Source: Rhizobium grahamii CCGE 502 (GTDB lineage Bacteria > Pseudomonadota > Alphaproteobacteria > Rhizobiales > Rhizobiaceae). From it: a stretch of 48,061 nt of DNA. How positions within the stretch are numbered: the first letter of the stretch is position 1; the number at the start of each line of letters is the position of its first letter. Both the position numbers and the translations under genes were made by a program. The stretch spans positions 1 through 48,061 of the forward strand of contig NZ_AEYE02000030.1 of NCBI RefSeq assembly GCF_000298315.2. Reading direction: 5' to 3'. Under the pieces are notes generated by a model that had not been told where the DNA came from, searched no databases, and saw only the letters and a program-made list of their open reading frames with translations. Shown one piece after another: positions 9,588-18,577 of the stretch.

Positions 9588-12500
9588 TCACTTTGTTTCG
9601 AGCTGCGCAAGCGCCGACGCCAATGCATCGGGCGTCAGGGTGTGAACGGAACCATTCTCGGTGTAAACCAGCACGCAATCGATGCGTTTGCCGGGATAGA
9701 GCGGCGCCAGGATTTCACGATAAATTGCAAGCTGAGCTTTGTGGGAAAAGGGAATCGTCTCTGCCGTCTGTGGCGGAACGCGATTGGTCTTGTAGTCGAG
9801 CACCACGACCCGATCCTCGAAAACTGCCATTCGATCAACGCGGCCGGAAACGGCGTGGTCGAGTCCGGCGATCGTCAGGGTGCCCATGACCGCGACTTCC
9901 GCCTGCGCGTGAGTTGAGAACACGGCCTTTAGATCGGGATCCCCCAATAGTTTCAGGACCGAATCTACGAGTCGCCGACGCTCGCTCTCCGGCCAGAAGC
10001 GCGCGGCGCGCTCGACGTAGCGCGCCGCTGCATCGGCCTGCTCGCCGCGCGGCACATCCGGCAGCGTCTGCAGCATGCGGTGTAGGAGCCGCCCTTTTTG
10101 CAGGGAGCGATCCGGTTTGCCCTTTTCGTCAAAGAGCGGCGAGGCGACCAGAAGATCATCAGCACCATCGTCCACAATGGTCCCGACGCCGGAAGGGCTG
10201 AGCGGTCGGGGCAACTGTCTTCGCGGCGGCAGCGGCTTTGCCAGGCTTGGGGGGATATTCTCCGGCCTTGCGGTCTGTTCGGTGCGCACCAGCCGTTCGA
10301 AGCTGCGCTCAATTCGGGGCACGCGCCATTCGATACCGGCCCAGGTGCCGTCCGGTCCGGAGAATGTCGCAGCGGAGACATGCGGATGACTGTCCGTCAT
10401 CGCTGTCGAGATCATTGCATGCCAGGTATCAGTGTTCGGACGAATGCCCCGGTAACCGCAAACGATTAGGCGATCCGCAGCTCGCGTCATCGCGACATAG
10501 AGTAGCCGGCGATATTCCTGTTCCGCGAGCGATTGGAGGCGCGTCGCGTCAATTTGGGTGAGCGAGTTGCTGAGATCGCCGAGCGGAACCCAGGCTGGCA
10601 TCGGCGGTTCGCCATGCTCCTGTTCAAGAAGCCGAAGCTTAGGCATGTGCGAATGTATGAAGGCCTTTGATCCGCCGTCAACGAGGTACACGATCGGCGC
10701 CTCCAGACCTTTTGAAGCGTGGACGGTCATGATCCGGACTTCGTTCCGCCCCTTGTCCTGCTCGCGCTTAACCTCCGGCGCCTCAATCTCGAGCGTCGAA
10801 ATGAAGGACTGCAGGCCGGGCAGGCCCGAGTTCTCGTGATCGAGCGCGAATGTCAGGAACTCGTCGAGAATGTCGCTTACCTCGGTCCCGAGGCGGGCAA
10901 GGAACTGTCGTCGGCCACCGTGGCATCCCAACACGCGCGCGTAGAAATCGTGAACCGACAGTGCTTTCGATTCATCGAGGAAAAGCTTGAGACGTAAAAC
11001 CGCCACTTCGAAGCGCGAATTGCCATCGGCGGCGAACTTCTGCGCGTGAGACCAGGCACTTTCGCCCTCCGCACGAAGGGCAGCAACTGCAAAGACGTCG
11101 TCCTCGCTCAGATCGAGAAGCGGGCTCTTCATCAGCGCGGCCAGCGAGAGATCATCTTCCGGCAACAGCAGAAAGCGGCCGAGAGCCACCAAGTCCTGCA
11201 CCGCGATGTGGCTCGTCAGGCGCAGGCGGTCAGCACCGGCGACCGGTATGTCGCCGCGACGTTTTAAGGCGCGTGTCAGCGCGTTGACGAAGGCATCGCG
11301 CTTCCGAACGAGCACGAGGATATCGCCGGCGTCGATCAGTCGCTCCTTACCCTTCTCGACGATCGTTTCCTTGCCAACCAGATTGCCAATCGTGTTGGCG
11401 ATGCGACGCGCAAGAATGGACGCCGGCGCGCTCTCCGGTGTAGCGTCAAAGGGTGCGGTCCAGTCTTCCTCCTTTATCGTCGCCTCCGGCGCCACCATCT
11501 CCCAGAGGTCGACCGCGCCGGGGTTACCGATACGGTTGGAACGGTGAACCACTGGTTCACCTGTCGCACTCAGCCCACGGGCATTCTCAGCTGGCGTGAA
11601 AATGTGATCAACAGCGGCAAGGACGTCCGAGGTTGAGCGGAAGGACAGCGGTAATCGCACCGTCGAGAAGGCAAGTCCGCTCTGGGAAACGCGCCGGCGC
11701 GTCTGTTGGCTTTCTTCGGAAAAGCGCTCGGGGCGGGCACCCTGGAACGAGTAGATAGACTGCTTTTCGTCACCAACGGCAAACAGGGTCCGCACCGCGG
11801 TGCGGGCGCTCTCGCCCGAAAAGAAATCCTCGGCCAGCGACTGGATGACGCTCCATTGGATCGGGCTGGTATCCTGTGCTTCGTCGACGAGAATATGGTC
11901 GATGCCCTGGTCGAGCTTGTAGTGGATCCACGGGCCAACGTCGCTCTTGTTCAACAGCTCTGCAGTCCGCGTTATCAGATCCTCGAAGTCGAGTTGGCTA
12001 CGCTGCCTCTTAAGGTCGTCGTAATCCTTGTTGAGACGGTCGGCGAGGACCAGCGCGGCGCGGGTGGCCTCGTACATGCGCACCGTTTTCAATCGATCCC
12101 GGCACGATATGACGTGCGCTCGCGCCGTTGCGACGGCATCAGCGAGTTCTGGCGCCTCCTTCAACATCGCCTTCACGAAAAACTGTGAATCCGCCTTTGG
12201 CTCTCCCTTTCCCTTAAGGAAGACTTTCTCCAGCAGCAAAGCACGCCTCGCATAGTCGCGTTCGCGTGCGGCCGACCGCAAGGCGGCTGCAATATCGTGT
12301 GCCTTGGCACCGCCCTTCTGGTCCGCAAGGCTTAGATACTGGTTAAGCATCTCGCCACGCAGCCCCGCGAGGGGCCAATAGGCCTCGGCAATGCCAACCG
12401 TAGTGTCATTTTCGGAGAGAGAGAGCTTCGTGCGCAGGACGGCTTCGATGCCGCCCCTACGCTCGGCATCCTGGGCAAACGCTTGGATCGCATTGCGGTT

Positions 12501-13139
12501 GGCGATGATCTCCCCGAGGAGGTTTTCGAGGCCTGACTCATCGCCGAGATTGAGCACATAGGCGAAGGCTTCCGCCAGCGCCGGGTCATCCTCTGGTGTC
12601 GTTGCGGTGAGCAGTGACCGTCGCGCGTCCGAAAGAAGCGTCGCGGCTGCGCGGTCGTCGAGCACGGAAAAGTGGCCGGCCACATTCGCTTCCAGTGGAA
12701 ACTGATGCAACAGCGCCTCGCAGAATGCATGGATGGTCTGGATCTTCAGTCCTCCCGGAGTCTCGAGCGCTTTGGCAAAAAGCCGCCTCGCTTCCGCGAG
12801 CTTTGCCGGCTCCGGTGTTTTGCCTTCGATCTGCGCAATGCGCTCCTCAAGCTCCGCATCGGTCAAAACGGCCCATTCGGCGAGCCGTTCGAACACACGG
12901 TTCGACATTTCCGATGCTGCCGCCTTCGTATAGGTCAGGCAGAGGATCGCCGACGGGCGGGCCCCGGCCAATAGCAGGCGGATAACGCGCTGTGTCAGGA
13001 CGTGGGTCTTCCCGGATCCTGCATTGGCCGAAACCCAGGCAGACCGTTGAGGGTCGGATGCGATGGACTGTTGGATCGTCGTCCAGCTCGTCCAGGCAAC
13101 GGGATCGTCGCCCTCGGGCAATGTTGTTTCGTTACTCAT
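9588..13139 (-). CDS. addA: Double-strand break repair helicase-nuclease AddA
   Basis: AddA is the UvrD-like helicase and nuclease subunit of AddAB, which resects double-strand breaks for RecA-mediated repair and replaces RecBCD in alphaproteobacteria. The 1183-residue protein has the Walker A motif NAGSGKT (residues 39-45), the Walker B/Q region [12 protein letters not shown], helicase motifs such as [10 protein letters not shown], and a C-terminal RecB-type nuclease motif VLDYKTN. I chose ATG 13139 ([10 protein letters not shown]), which overlaps the end of addB by 8 bases; a longer frame starting at 13280 lies inside addB and does not look like AddA. The overlap implies coupled translation of the two subunits. 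Confidence 0.95.
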   Translation of the reverse strand: MSNETTLPEGDDPVAWTSWTTIQQSIASDPQRSAWVSANAGSGKTHVLTQRVIRLLLAGARPSAILCLTYTKAAASEMSNRVFERLAEWAVLTDAELEERIAQIEGKTPEPAKLAEARRLFAKALETPGGLKIQTIHAFCEALLHQFPLEANVAGHFSVLDDRAAATLLSDARRSLLTATTPEDDPALAEAFAYVLNLGDESGLENLLGEIIANRNAIQAFAQDAERRGGIEAVLRTKLSLSENDTTVGIAEAYWPLAGLRGEMLNQYLSLADQKGGAKAHDIAAALRSAARERDYARRALLLEKVFLKGKGEPKADSQFFVKAMLKEAPELADAVATARAHVISCRDRLKTVRMYEATRAALVLADRLNKDYDDLKRQRSQLDFEDLITRTAELLNKSDVGPWIHYKLDQGIDHILVDEAQDTSPIQWSVIQSLAEDFFSGESARTAVRTLFAVGDEKQSIYSFQGARPERFSEESQQTRRRVSQSGLAFSTVRLPLSFRSTSDVLAAVDHIFTPAENARGLSATGEPVVHRSNRIGNPGAVDLWEMVAPEATIKEEDWTAPFDATPESAPASILARRIANTIGNLVGKETIVEKGKERLIDAGDILVLVRKRDAFVNALTRALKRRGDIPVAGADRLRLTSHIAVQDLVALGRFLLLPEDDLSLAALMKSPLLDLSEDDVFAVAALRAEGESAWSHAQKFAADGNSRFEVAVLRLKLFLDESKALSVHDFYARVLGCHGGRRQFLARLGTEVSDILDEFLTFALDHENSGLPGLQSFISTLEIEAPEVKREQDKGRNEVRIMTVHASKGLEAPIVYLVDGGSKAFIHSHMPKLRLLEQEHGEPPMPAWVPLGDLSNSLTQIDATRLQSLAEQEYRRLLYVAMTRAADRLIVCGYRGIRPNTDTWHAMISTAMTDSHPHVSAATFSGPDGTWAGIEWRVPRIERSFERLVRTEQTARPENIPPSLAKPLPPRRQLPRPLSPSGVGTIVDDGADDLLVASPLFDEKGKPDRSLQKGRLLHRMLQTLPDVPRGEQADAAARYVERAARFWPESERRRLVDSVLKLLGDPDLKAVFSTHAQAEVAVMGTLTIAGLDHAVSGRVDRMAVFEDRVVVLDYKTNRVPPQTAETIPFSHKAQLAIYREILAPLYPGKRIDCVLVYTENGSVHTLTPDALASALAQLETK

Positions 13140-16100
13140 CGCCGGCTTCCTCGTCGCTCTCCGCCGCCGACCATTCCGAGACGCGGGCCAAGTGATCGTA
13201 GTCGCCACCAAAATCGAATTGCTGTGCCGGCAAGAGCCGCGAGGTAAAGCCCTTTTCACCGGATTGTAGCAGTGAGACAAACTTTATGAGCTGATCGATC
13301 GACTCAGCGGCCAGATCCATAGCCGACTTTGTCTTGTCGTTCCTGGTCGACGTCTCGTTGTTGACGGTGTCGACCTGGAAGCGATCTCCCGGGCGAAGTC
13401 GCACATAGAGAAGATTCTGCGGAACGAGACTGCCGGCATCCTTGAATGCGCCGGCGTGAAGCGCGGCGGCCTCCAGCGCCAACTGGGGATCGAGAAGGGC
13501 GCGTGCTTGAGACGGAGACGGATTGTATCCGGTCTTGTAGTCGATGATATCGGCAGCTCCTGTCCCCGTAATGTCGATCCGGTCGGCGATACCGCTGAGC
13601 CTGAGATTGACGTGCTCCAACTCGACGCCGCCGCGAACCTCGGTCAGCGTTCTTCGGATATCCGGCCGTCGTCGCGCCTCCCAATCGAGAAAGGCGCGAG
13701 CAACCTCGCGAAAGCGCGGGCGCCAGACGGTATCGATGTGTGCGGGCAGTTGTTCCGTATCGAACAGCTCCGTCAAAATGACCTCCATCGCCGTTTCCGC
13801 CGCGGGTGTTCCGGCAATGTGGCCCTCGCGGATGAAGCGATCGATGACCTTGTGATAGAGCGTTCCTCGTTCGGCGGCGCCGGGATCCCGGTTGAAGGGC
13901 GCAACAGGGTCAAGCCGCAGAATCCGGCGCGCGTAGATGGCGTAGGGGTCGCGCCGAAGCCGCCCTACCTCACTGAACGAATAGGACTTCGGCTGCATTT
14001 CCTGTGGCGGCGTTGGGCTGGGCCGTTGTGCCGGCGCCTGACGATCGCTGCCCTGATCGATCAGATTTGCCCAATGCACAAAATGGCCTCCACGATCCTT
14101 CAGCTCCGCCTCGAACTCCTTCCCGCCAAACGCGAGCAGTCGCTGCAGCCACCGCGACGCAACAGTTGGCGTAGAACCTTGCCTGAGCGCACGCGAATAG
14201 ATGAGATGACGCGTGCCGTTGGCCATTTCGAAGTCGTGCGCCAGTTGGCCAATCCGTCGCTCCGGCGGTTCGAGCCCGATCTCGGTCTTCATGGTGCGGG
14301 AAACAAAGGGATTGTTGGACGTTTGTCCGGGCCACGACCCTTCGTTCAGTCCACCAAGGATGAGCGTGTCTACGCTCTGCAGGCGCGCTTCCAGCGTACC
14401 GAAGATGAAGAGCCTTGGATGACTTAGCGCCCTCGGCTTTGCCGCCTGGCCTGCGAGAAGTGCCGCGGCAATATCGATCCACTGCGGCCCGTCGGCGTTG
14501 ATCTGTCCTTCGGTTTCAATGACTTCGCCAAACATTGACGCCAGCGTGTCGCCCGCTTCCCCCGACCAGAGCCCGGCAAGGTCACCGCGATCGTCGCGGG
14601 CTACAGCCTCCAGGGCGCGCCCGGTGCGCTTCGCCCAGTCGGAAAGGGCAAAACTGGTCGTCAGTCCTCGCTCTTCGGATAGGCTTCGAACGAGCGCCGA
14701 GGCAAGTGGTTCGGTGGCTTCGGCAATGCGATTGGCGAGGGCGCGGGCCTGATCGACTGCACTGGCAGGGAGCGCCTTTCGCCATTGGGGGGCGTGACGA
14801 TCGTGGGCCTGCTTGGACAGTTGCTGCTCGAGAAGCGGTTCGAGCGCAGAGATGTCGACGTCGGCTACGCCACCTCGGAGTGCGAGAAGCTCCAGTGCCG
14901 CAACGGCTTCGACAAGCGTGCTACGCTCCAGCCCAAAGCGGGCCAGTGGATGCTTGAGCAGTCCGACTATGGCGACCGGATCGCCGGGCCGAAGCGTTGC
15001 TTCGAGCAACAACTGCAGCAATGTTCCCTGTGGTGTTGCGGAAAGCGGAGTGCCGGCAGAGTCATCAGCAACGATGCCAAAGCGCGAGAGTTCGGTGGTT
15101 ACGCGGCGGGCGAGGTTTCGATCGGGCGTGATCAATGCCGCCCGGCTCTCGCCATCCTTACCGGGTCGCTCGAGAGCCAAACGCAGGGCGATCGCGATCG
15201 CGGTCGCCTCCTCTCGCTCGTTGCCTGCCTCGATCAGCGAGACATCGGCAAACGCTGTCGGGACTGCCGTAGTGGCTACCTTCGCCTTCCAGCTTCCCCA
15301 GTCACTGGTTGCCTCCGCAGGGGAGAGCGCATGCGACAGGATTTCAGCGCGTTGCTGCAGCTCCTCTGCTGGCTCCGCAAGTGGCACAACGTCCTCGCGC
15401 GTCAATTTCAGGCGCTTCAGCAACTGTGCCAGGCCGTATTGCGAGTGACTGCGGCTCGCGGGATCCACTGGCTCGTCCGGTGCCACCATTCGCCAGTGTT
15501 CGTCCGGCATCCCGAGGTCAAGGCCCGGTAGCACGATGACGCCTTCCTGAAGGTTAGCGACCGCAGCAATGAGGTCGGCCGTCGCCGGCACCGAGCCGGT
15601 GGATCCCGCTATGATAATGGGTCCCATCGGTCGGGTTGTCGCAAGACGGTTTGCTTCCGCCCGAAGGACTGCGTTTCGGTGCCTCGCCGGCGACGACTTG
15701 CCGAGCTCGTTCAGTCTCTCCGGCCAGAAGGCGCTAGCGATCTGAAGGAATTCCGCCGTCAGTTGCCACCAAAGCGCATAATCCTTGGCATTCAATCGGG
15801 ACAGTTCGCTCCAATCCCGATCCTCGGTTTCAATCGCATCGATGAGTTCTGCAAGGTTGCGCGCGAGCCAAATGGCGTCGGCAGGACTTGCGGGCGCAAC
15901 GAGCGGCGAATCGGAATGGATGCTGCGGACAATCTCCGGAAGCTTGTTTCGCCAGGCGAGGATGAGCCGGGCGAGTTCCAGCAGCCGGGCGGTATTCGAG
16001 AGCGGCTGGGCAAGATCCAGGGTTGCCGGTAGGGCCTCGTCGAAATAGCCGCTGTCATCGTCGGTTTCGCCGAGTGGGCGGATGACCGGCAGGATCGCAG

Positions 16101-16317
16101 ACCGGCCGCCCAGAAGATCGACGAATTCCGAACGAAGAACACGTGCGGCACGCCTCGTCGGCAGATAGATCGTGGTTTTGGAAAGCGATAGAGGATCGTC
16201 GGGATCATACCGGAAATGCGGTGTCAGCCGGCCCTCACAAAGGCTTTCGGCAAGGGTCCTCAGAAAAGGAAGCCCCGCGGGGATGGTTAAGACCCTTGGC
16301 CGGTGATGCTCGGCCAT
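13132..16317 (-). CDS. addB: Double-strand break repair protein AddB
   Basis: AddB is the partner of AddA, with an inactivated helicase-like region and a second nuclease domain. The 1061-residue protein is the alphaproteobacterial form. The N-terminal region shows the STGSVPATADLIAAVANL helicase-like strand. The C-terminal nuclease domain has DIIDYKTGYNPSPSQ with the catalytic DxK pattern. It begins 3 bases after the murU-like gene and overlaps addA by 8 bases. The alphaproteobacterial AddB lacks the obvious N-terminal Walker A seen in Firmicutes AddB, so it likely acts as scaffold and nuclease rather than as a motor. ATG 16317 gives MAEHHRPRVL, typical for the family. Confidence 0.93.
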   Translation of the reverse strand: MAEHHRPRVLTIPAGLPFLRTLAESLCEGRLTPHFRYDPDDPLSLSKTTIYLPTRRAARVLRSEFVDLLGGRSAILPVIRPLGETDDDSGYFDEALPATLDLAQPLSNTARLLELARLILAWRNKLPEIVRSIHSDSPLVAPASPADAIWLARNLAELIDAIETEDRDWSELSRLNAKDYALWWQLTAEFLQIASAFWPERLNELGKSSPARHRNAVLRAEANRLATTRPMGPIIIAGSTGSVPATADLIAAVANLQEGVIVLPGLDLGMPDEHWRMVAPDEPVDPASRSHSQYGLAQLLKRLKLTREDVVPLAEPAEELQQRAEILSHALSPAEATSDWGSWKAKVATTAVPTAFADVSLIEAGNEREEATAIAIALRLALERPGKDGESRAALITPDRNLARRVTTELSRFGIVADDSAGTPLSATPQGTLLQLLLEATLRPGDPVAIVGLLKHPLARFGLERSTLVEAVAALELLALRGGVADVDISALEPLLEQQLSKQAHDRHAPQWRKALPASAVDQARALANRIAEATEPLASALVRSLSEERGLTTSFALSDWAKRTGRALEAVARDDRGDLAGLWSGEAGDTLASMFGEVIETEGQINADGPQWIDIAAALLAGQAAKPRALSHPRLFIFGTLEARLQSVDTLILGGLNEGSWPGQTSNNPFVSRTMKTEIGLEPPERRIGQLAHDFEMANGTRHLIYSRALRQGSTPTVASRWLQRLLAFGGKEFEAELKDRGGHFVHWANLIDQGSDRQAPAQRPSPTPPQEMQPKSYSFSEVGRLRRDPYAIYARRILRLDPVAPFNRDPGAAERGTLYHKVIDRFIREGHIAGTPAAETAMEVILTELFDTEQLPAHIDTVWRPRFREVARAFLDWEARRRPDIRRTLTEVRGGVELEHVNLRLSGIADRIDITGTGAADIIDYKTGYNPSPSQARALLDPQLALEAAALHAGAFKDAGSLVPQNLLYVRLRPGDRFQVDTVNNETSTRNDKTKSAMDLAAESIDQLIKFVSLLQSGEKGFTSRLLPAQQFDFGGDYDHLARVSEWSAAESDEEAGDE

Positions 16318-16320
16318 TCG

Positions 16321-17052
16321 TCATGCAAACGTCCGGTATCGCCGGATCGTTTCCTCCGCCTCGCCGATCGCTTCGGGCGTACCGACCGTGAGCCAGTGTC
16401 CTTCGAGCACCGTGCCGTAAAGCCGGCCGCGAGAGATCGCCTTGTCGAAATAGAGATTGAGATTGAAGGGATCGGCCGGAGCGTCGTCAAGGAATGATGT
16501 GTCCATGGCAATGGCGCCGGCGTACACGACCGGGCTCGGCCCGCCATCGGCGAAACGCATCAACGCGCCGTCGCTGGCCATATTGAAATCATTCTTGCCG
16601 TTGTGACCGGTGGTATCTTCCAACTTCACGCAGAGCATAGCCATGTCCATGCTTTCCGGTCGGAAGAATCCGGCTAAGCGTGTCAGGTTGCTCGGCGCGT
16701 CTGGCCGCTCTCCAATCCAGAAGAGATCCGCATTCGTGACGAAAACCTTGCCGGGAGCAAGCAGCTTCAAGCCCTTCGCAAGTCCACCGCCGTTGTTCAT
16801 CAGCTTCTCGCGCTCATTGGAGATAATGATCTCGAGGTCTCGGTATGAAGCGAGATGAGCCAGCATCTGGTCTGCGTGGTGATGAACATTGACCACGACC
16901 CTCTCGACACCGGCTTCGGCAAGCGAATCCAGCGCGTAGTCGATCATCGCCTTGCCGTCGATCTTCACGAGCGGCTTCGGGATCGTGTCGGTAATCGGCC
17001 GCATGCGGGTCCCGAGACCTGCAGCGAGAACCATGGCTTGTTTGATACTCAT
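16321..17052 (-). CDS. murU: Nucleotidyltransferase, probable MurNAc-1-phosphate uridylyltransferase (MurU-like)
   Basis: This is a 243-residue sugar-phosphate nucleotidyltransferase. The nucleotide-binding signature GLGTRMRPITDTIPKPLV is at about residues 12-29, and VTNADLFW holds the metal-binding Asp. The C-terminal half has no hexapeptide repeats, so it lacks the acyltransferase domain of GlmU. MurU converts MurNAc-1-phosphate to UDP-MurNAc in peptidoglycan recycling, using the product of AmgK. The gene just upstream (17066-18577) carries an AmgK-like kinase domain and lies 13 bases away, so MurU is the best assignment. Without that context it would only be a generic NTP transferase. ATG 17052 has no strong ribosome-binding site, suggesting coupling with the upstream gene. 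Confidence 0.85.
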   Translation of the reverse strand: MSIKQAMVLAAGLGTRMRPITDTIPKPLVKIDGKAMIDYALDSLAEAGVERVVVNVHHHADQMLAHLASYRDLEIIISNEREKLMNNGGGLAKGLKLLAPGKVFVTNADLFWIGERPDAPSNLTRLAGFFRPESMDMAMLCVKLEDTTGHNGKNDFNMASDGALMRFADGGPSPVVYAGAIAMDTSFLDDAPADPFNLNLYFDKAISRGRLYGTVLEGHWLTVGTPEAIGEAEETIRRYRTFA

Positions 17053-17065
17053 CTGATCCGAGAAA

Positions 17066-18577
17066 TTATGATTCGCTTGGTACTATTCCAGCCCTTACGC
17101 ACCAGTCGCGCAAGGGGGCAAGCGCTTCATGCTTCAGCGCAACGGAAAGATACGAGAGGGTGCGCGGCATATGTTTCATATAGCCAGGTTTTCCATCTCG
17201 TTGCATCAAGCGAACCCACAGGCCGGCAAGCTTGCAATTGCGTTGCGCCGACATGATCGCCCAGCTCTTCAGGAAGCGGATTTCATTGAAGCTGCCTTCT
17301 ACTCTGCGCAGTGACAGATAGTCGTCCATCAATTGCCGGAAAAGATCCGGAGAGATCGTGACGCGCGCATCCTGCACGATAGACGCAAGGTCATAGGCCG
17401 TTGGGCCGATCATTGCGTCCTGGAAATCAATCAGTCCAACGCGCTCAATGCCTGTCTCGTTCTCGCGCCAGATGATGTTGGGTGAATGAAAATCGCGGAG
17501 GAGAAGGCTCTTTTCCGCCGTGTCCAATTCGTCGATCAGCCTATCCCAGATGGCAAGATAGTCATCCCGCTCGGCATCACTGGCTGCGGTGCCGCCACGC
17601 TTCCAAGGCAGGTGCCAATCGAGAACGAGGCGCACCTCCATCTTCATCGCCGTCCGGTCGAAATCCGGGATGTGATGGACATGGTTGACCGTGACGCGGA
17701 TGTCCTGCGGGATTGTCAGCGAATGGAGATGTGCGAGGCACGCGACGCTTGCCCGATAACGATCGACGATAGGCCGGCCTTCCGCGTCCAGAACACCGTC
17801 CGCGCCAAGGTCTTCTAGGAGCAGAATACCCTGATCGTAATCCACCTTGTAGACTTCGGGGGCTGCAAAACCCTCTCTCCTAAGCACATTGGCAATCGCA
17901 ACGAAGGGATAGGCATTTTCCGCGATATGCGCGACCTTTGGATATGGCTTGCCATCCAGAACCGGTGGTCCCTCCGGCAGCGGCGGCCAATCCATCAGCA
18001 CGCGTCGCTTCCCGTCTTCGGCGTAGACGGCCTCGTAGGCTCGCAGTGAGGCATCTCCCGTCAGGAAACGACGCTTTGCGTCGGAATATCCTGCGTCATC
18101 GAGGAAATCACGTATTGCGAGGACACGGCGGATTCGTGCCGCCTGTTTTCTCGGCGCAACAATGGCTACGCGCCGACCTGCACCCTCGTGCTCTAGCTTC
18201 AGCATAATCCGGTCTGCCGGCAGCTCGCCGGCGGCCATCTCAGGCCATTCCACGAGGCAGATGCCGTCCTGGAGCGCCTCATCGAAGCCAAGTTCGGTCA
18301 GCTCGGCCGGATCGCCAAGACGGTACAGGTCGAAGTGCGCGACCGGAATGCGCAGGTCATACGCCTGCACAAGCGTGAAGGTGGGGCTCGGCACCTCGAG
18401 TTCGTCGTCATCCGCCATGGCGCGCAGAAATGCGCGGGCAAGCGACGATTTGCCGGCGCCAAGATCGCCGGACAGCGCAAGGCAATCACCTGGCTTCAAC
18501 GCCAGCGCCAAATCCTCGCCAAAGCGGATTGTTTCCGCCTCATCCTTCAGGAAGAGGGAAATGCCGGGAGCCATCAT
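17066..18577 (-). CDS. tsaE: TsaE-AmgK fusion: t6A-complex ATPase joined to sugar (aminoglycoside-type) kinase
   Basis: The 503-residue protein is a fusion. Residues 1 to about 147 are TsaE, the ATPase of the TsaBDE complex that makes t6A37 in ANN-decoding tRNAs: Walker A GDLGAGKS is at 37-44, with SPTFTLV (64-70) and the HFDLYRL segment. Residues about 155-503 are an aminoglycoside-phosphotransferase-type kinase like AmgK, which phosphorylates MurNAc or GlcNAc at the anomeric carbon. Its catalytic Asp362 is in LLLRDFHSPN and the metal-binding Asp384 in LIDFQD. Both active sites look intact. The start is ATG 18577, overlapping the divL stop as ATGA; ATG 18574 is a second option. The MurU-like gene follows 13 bases downstream. 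Fusions of this type occur in Rhizobiales annotations, but a functional link between the halves is not established. Confidence 0.92.
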   Translation of the reverse strand: MMAPGISLFLKDEAETIRFGEDLALALKPGDCLALSGDLGAGKSSLARAFLRAMADDDELEVPSPTFTLVQAYDLRIPVAHFDLYRLGDPAELTELGFDEALQDGICLVEWPEMAAGELPADRIMLKLEHEGAGRRVAIVAPRKQAARIRRVLAIRDFLDDAGYSDAKRRFLTGDASLRAYEAVYAEDGKRRVLMDWPPLPEGPPVLDGKPYPKVAHIAENAYPFVAIANVLRREGFAAPEVYKVDYDQGILLLEDLGADGVLDAEGRPIVDRYRASVACLAHLHSLTIPQDIRVTVNHVHHIPDFDRTAMKMEVRLVLDWHLPWKRGGTAASDAERDDYLAIWDRLIDELDTAEKSLLLRDFHSPNIIWRENETGIERVGLIDFQDAMIGPTAYDLASIVQDARVTISPDLFRQLMDDYLSLRRVEGSFNEIRFLKSWAIMSAQRNCKLAGLWVRLMQRDGKPGYMKHMPRTLSYLSVALKHEALAPLRDWCVRAGIVPSES

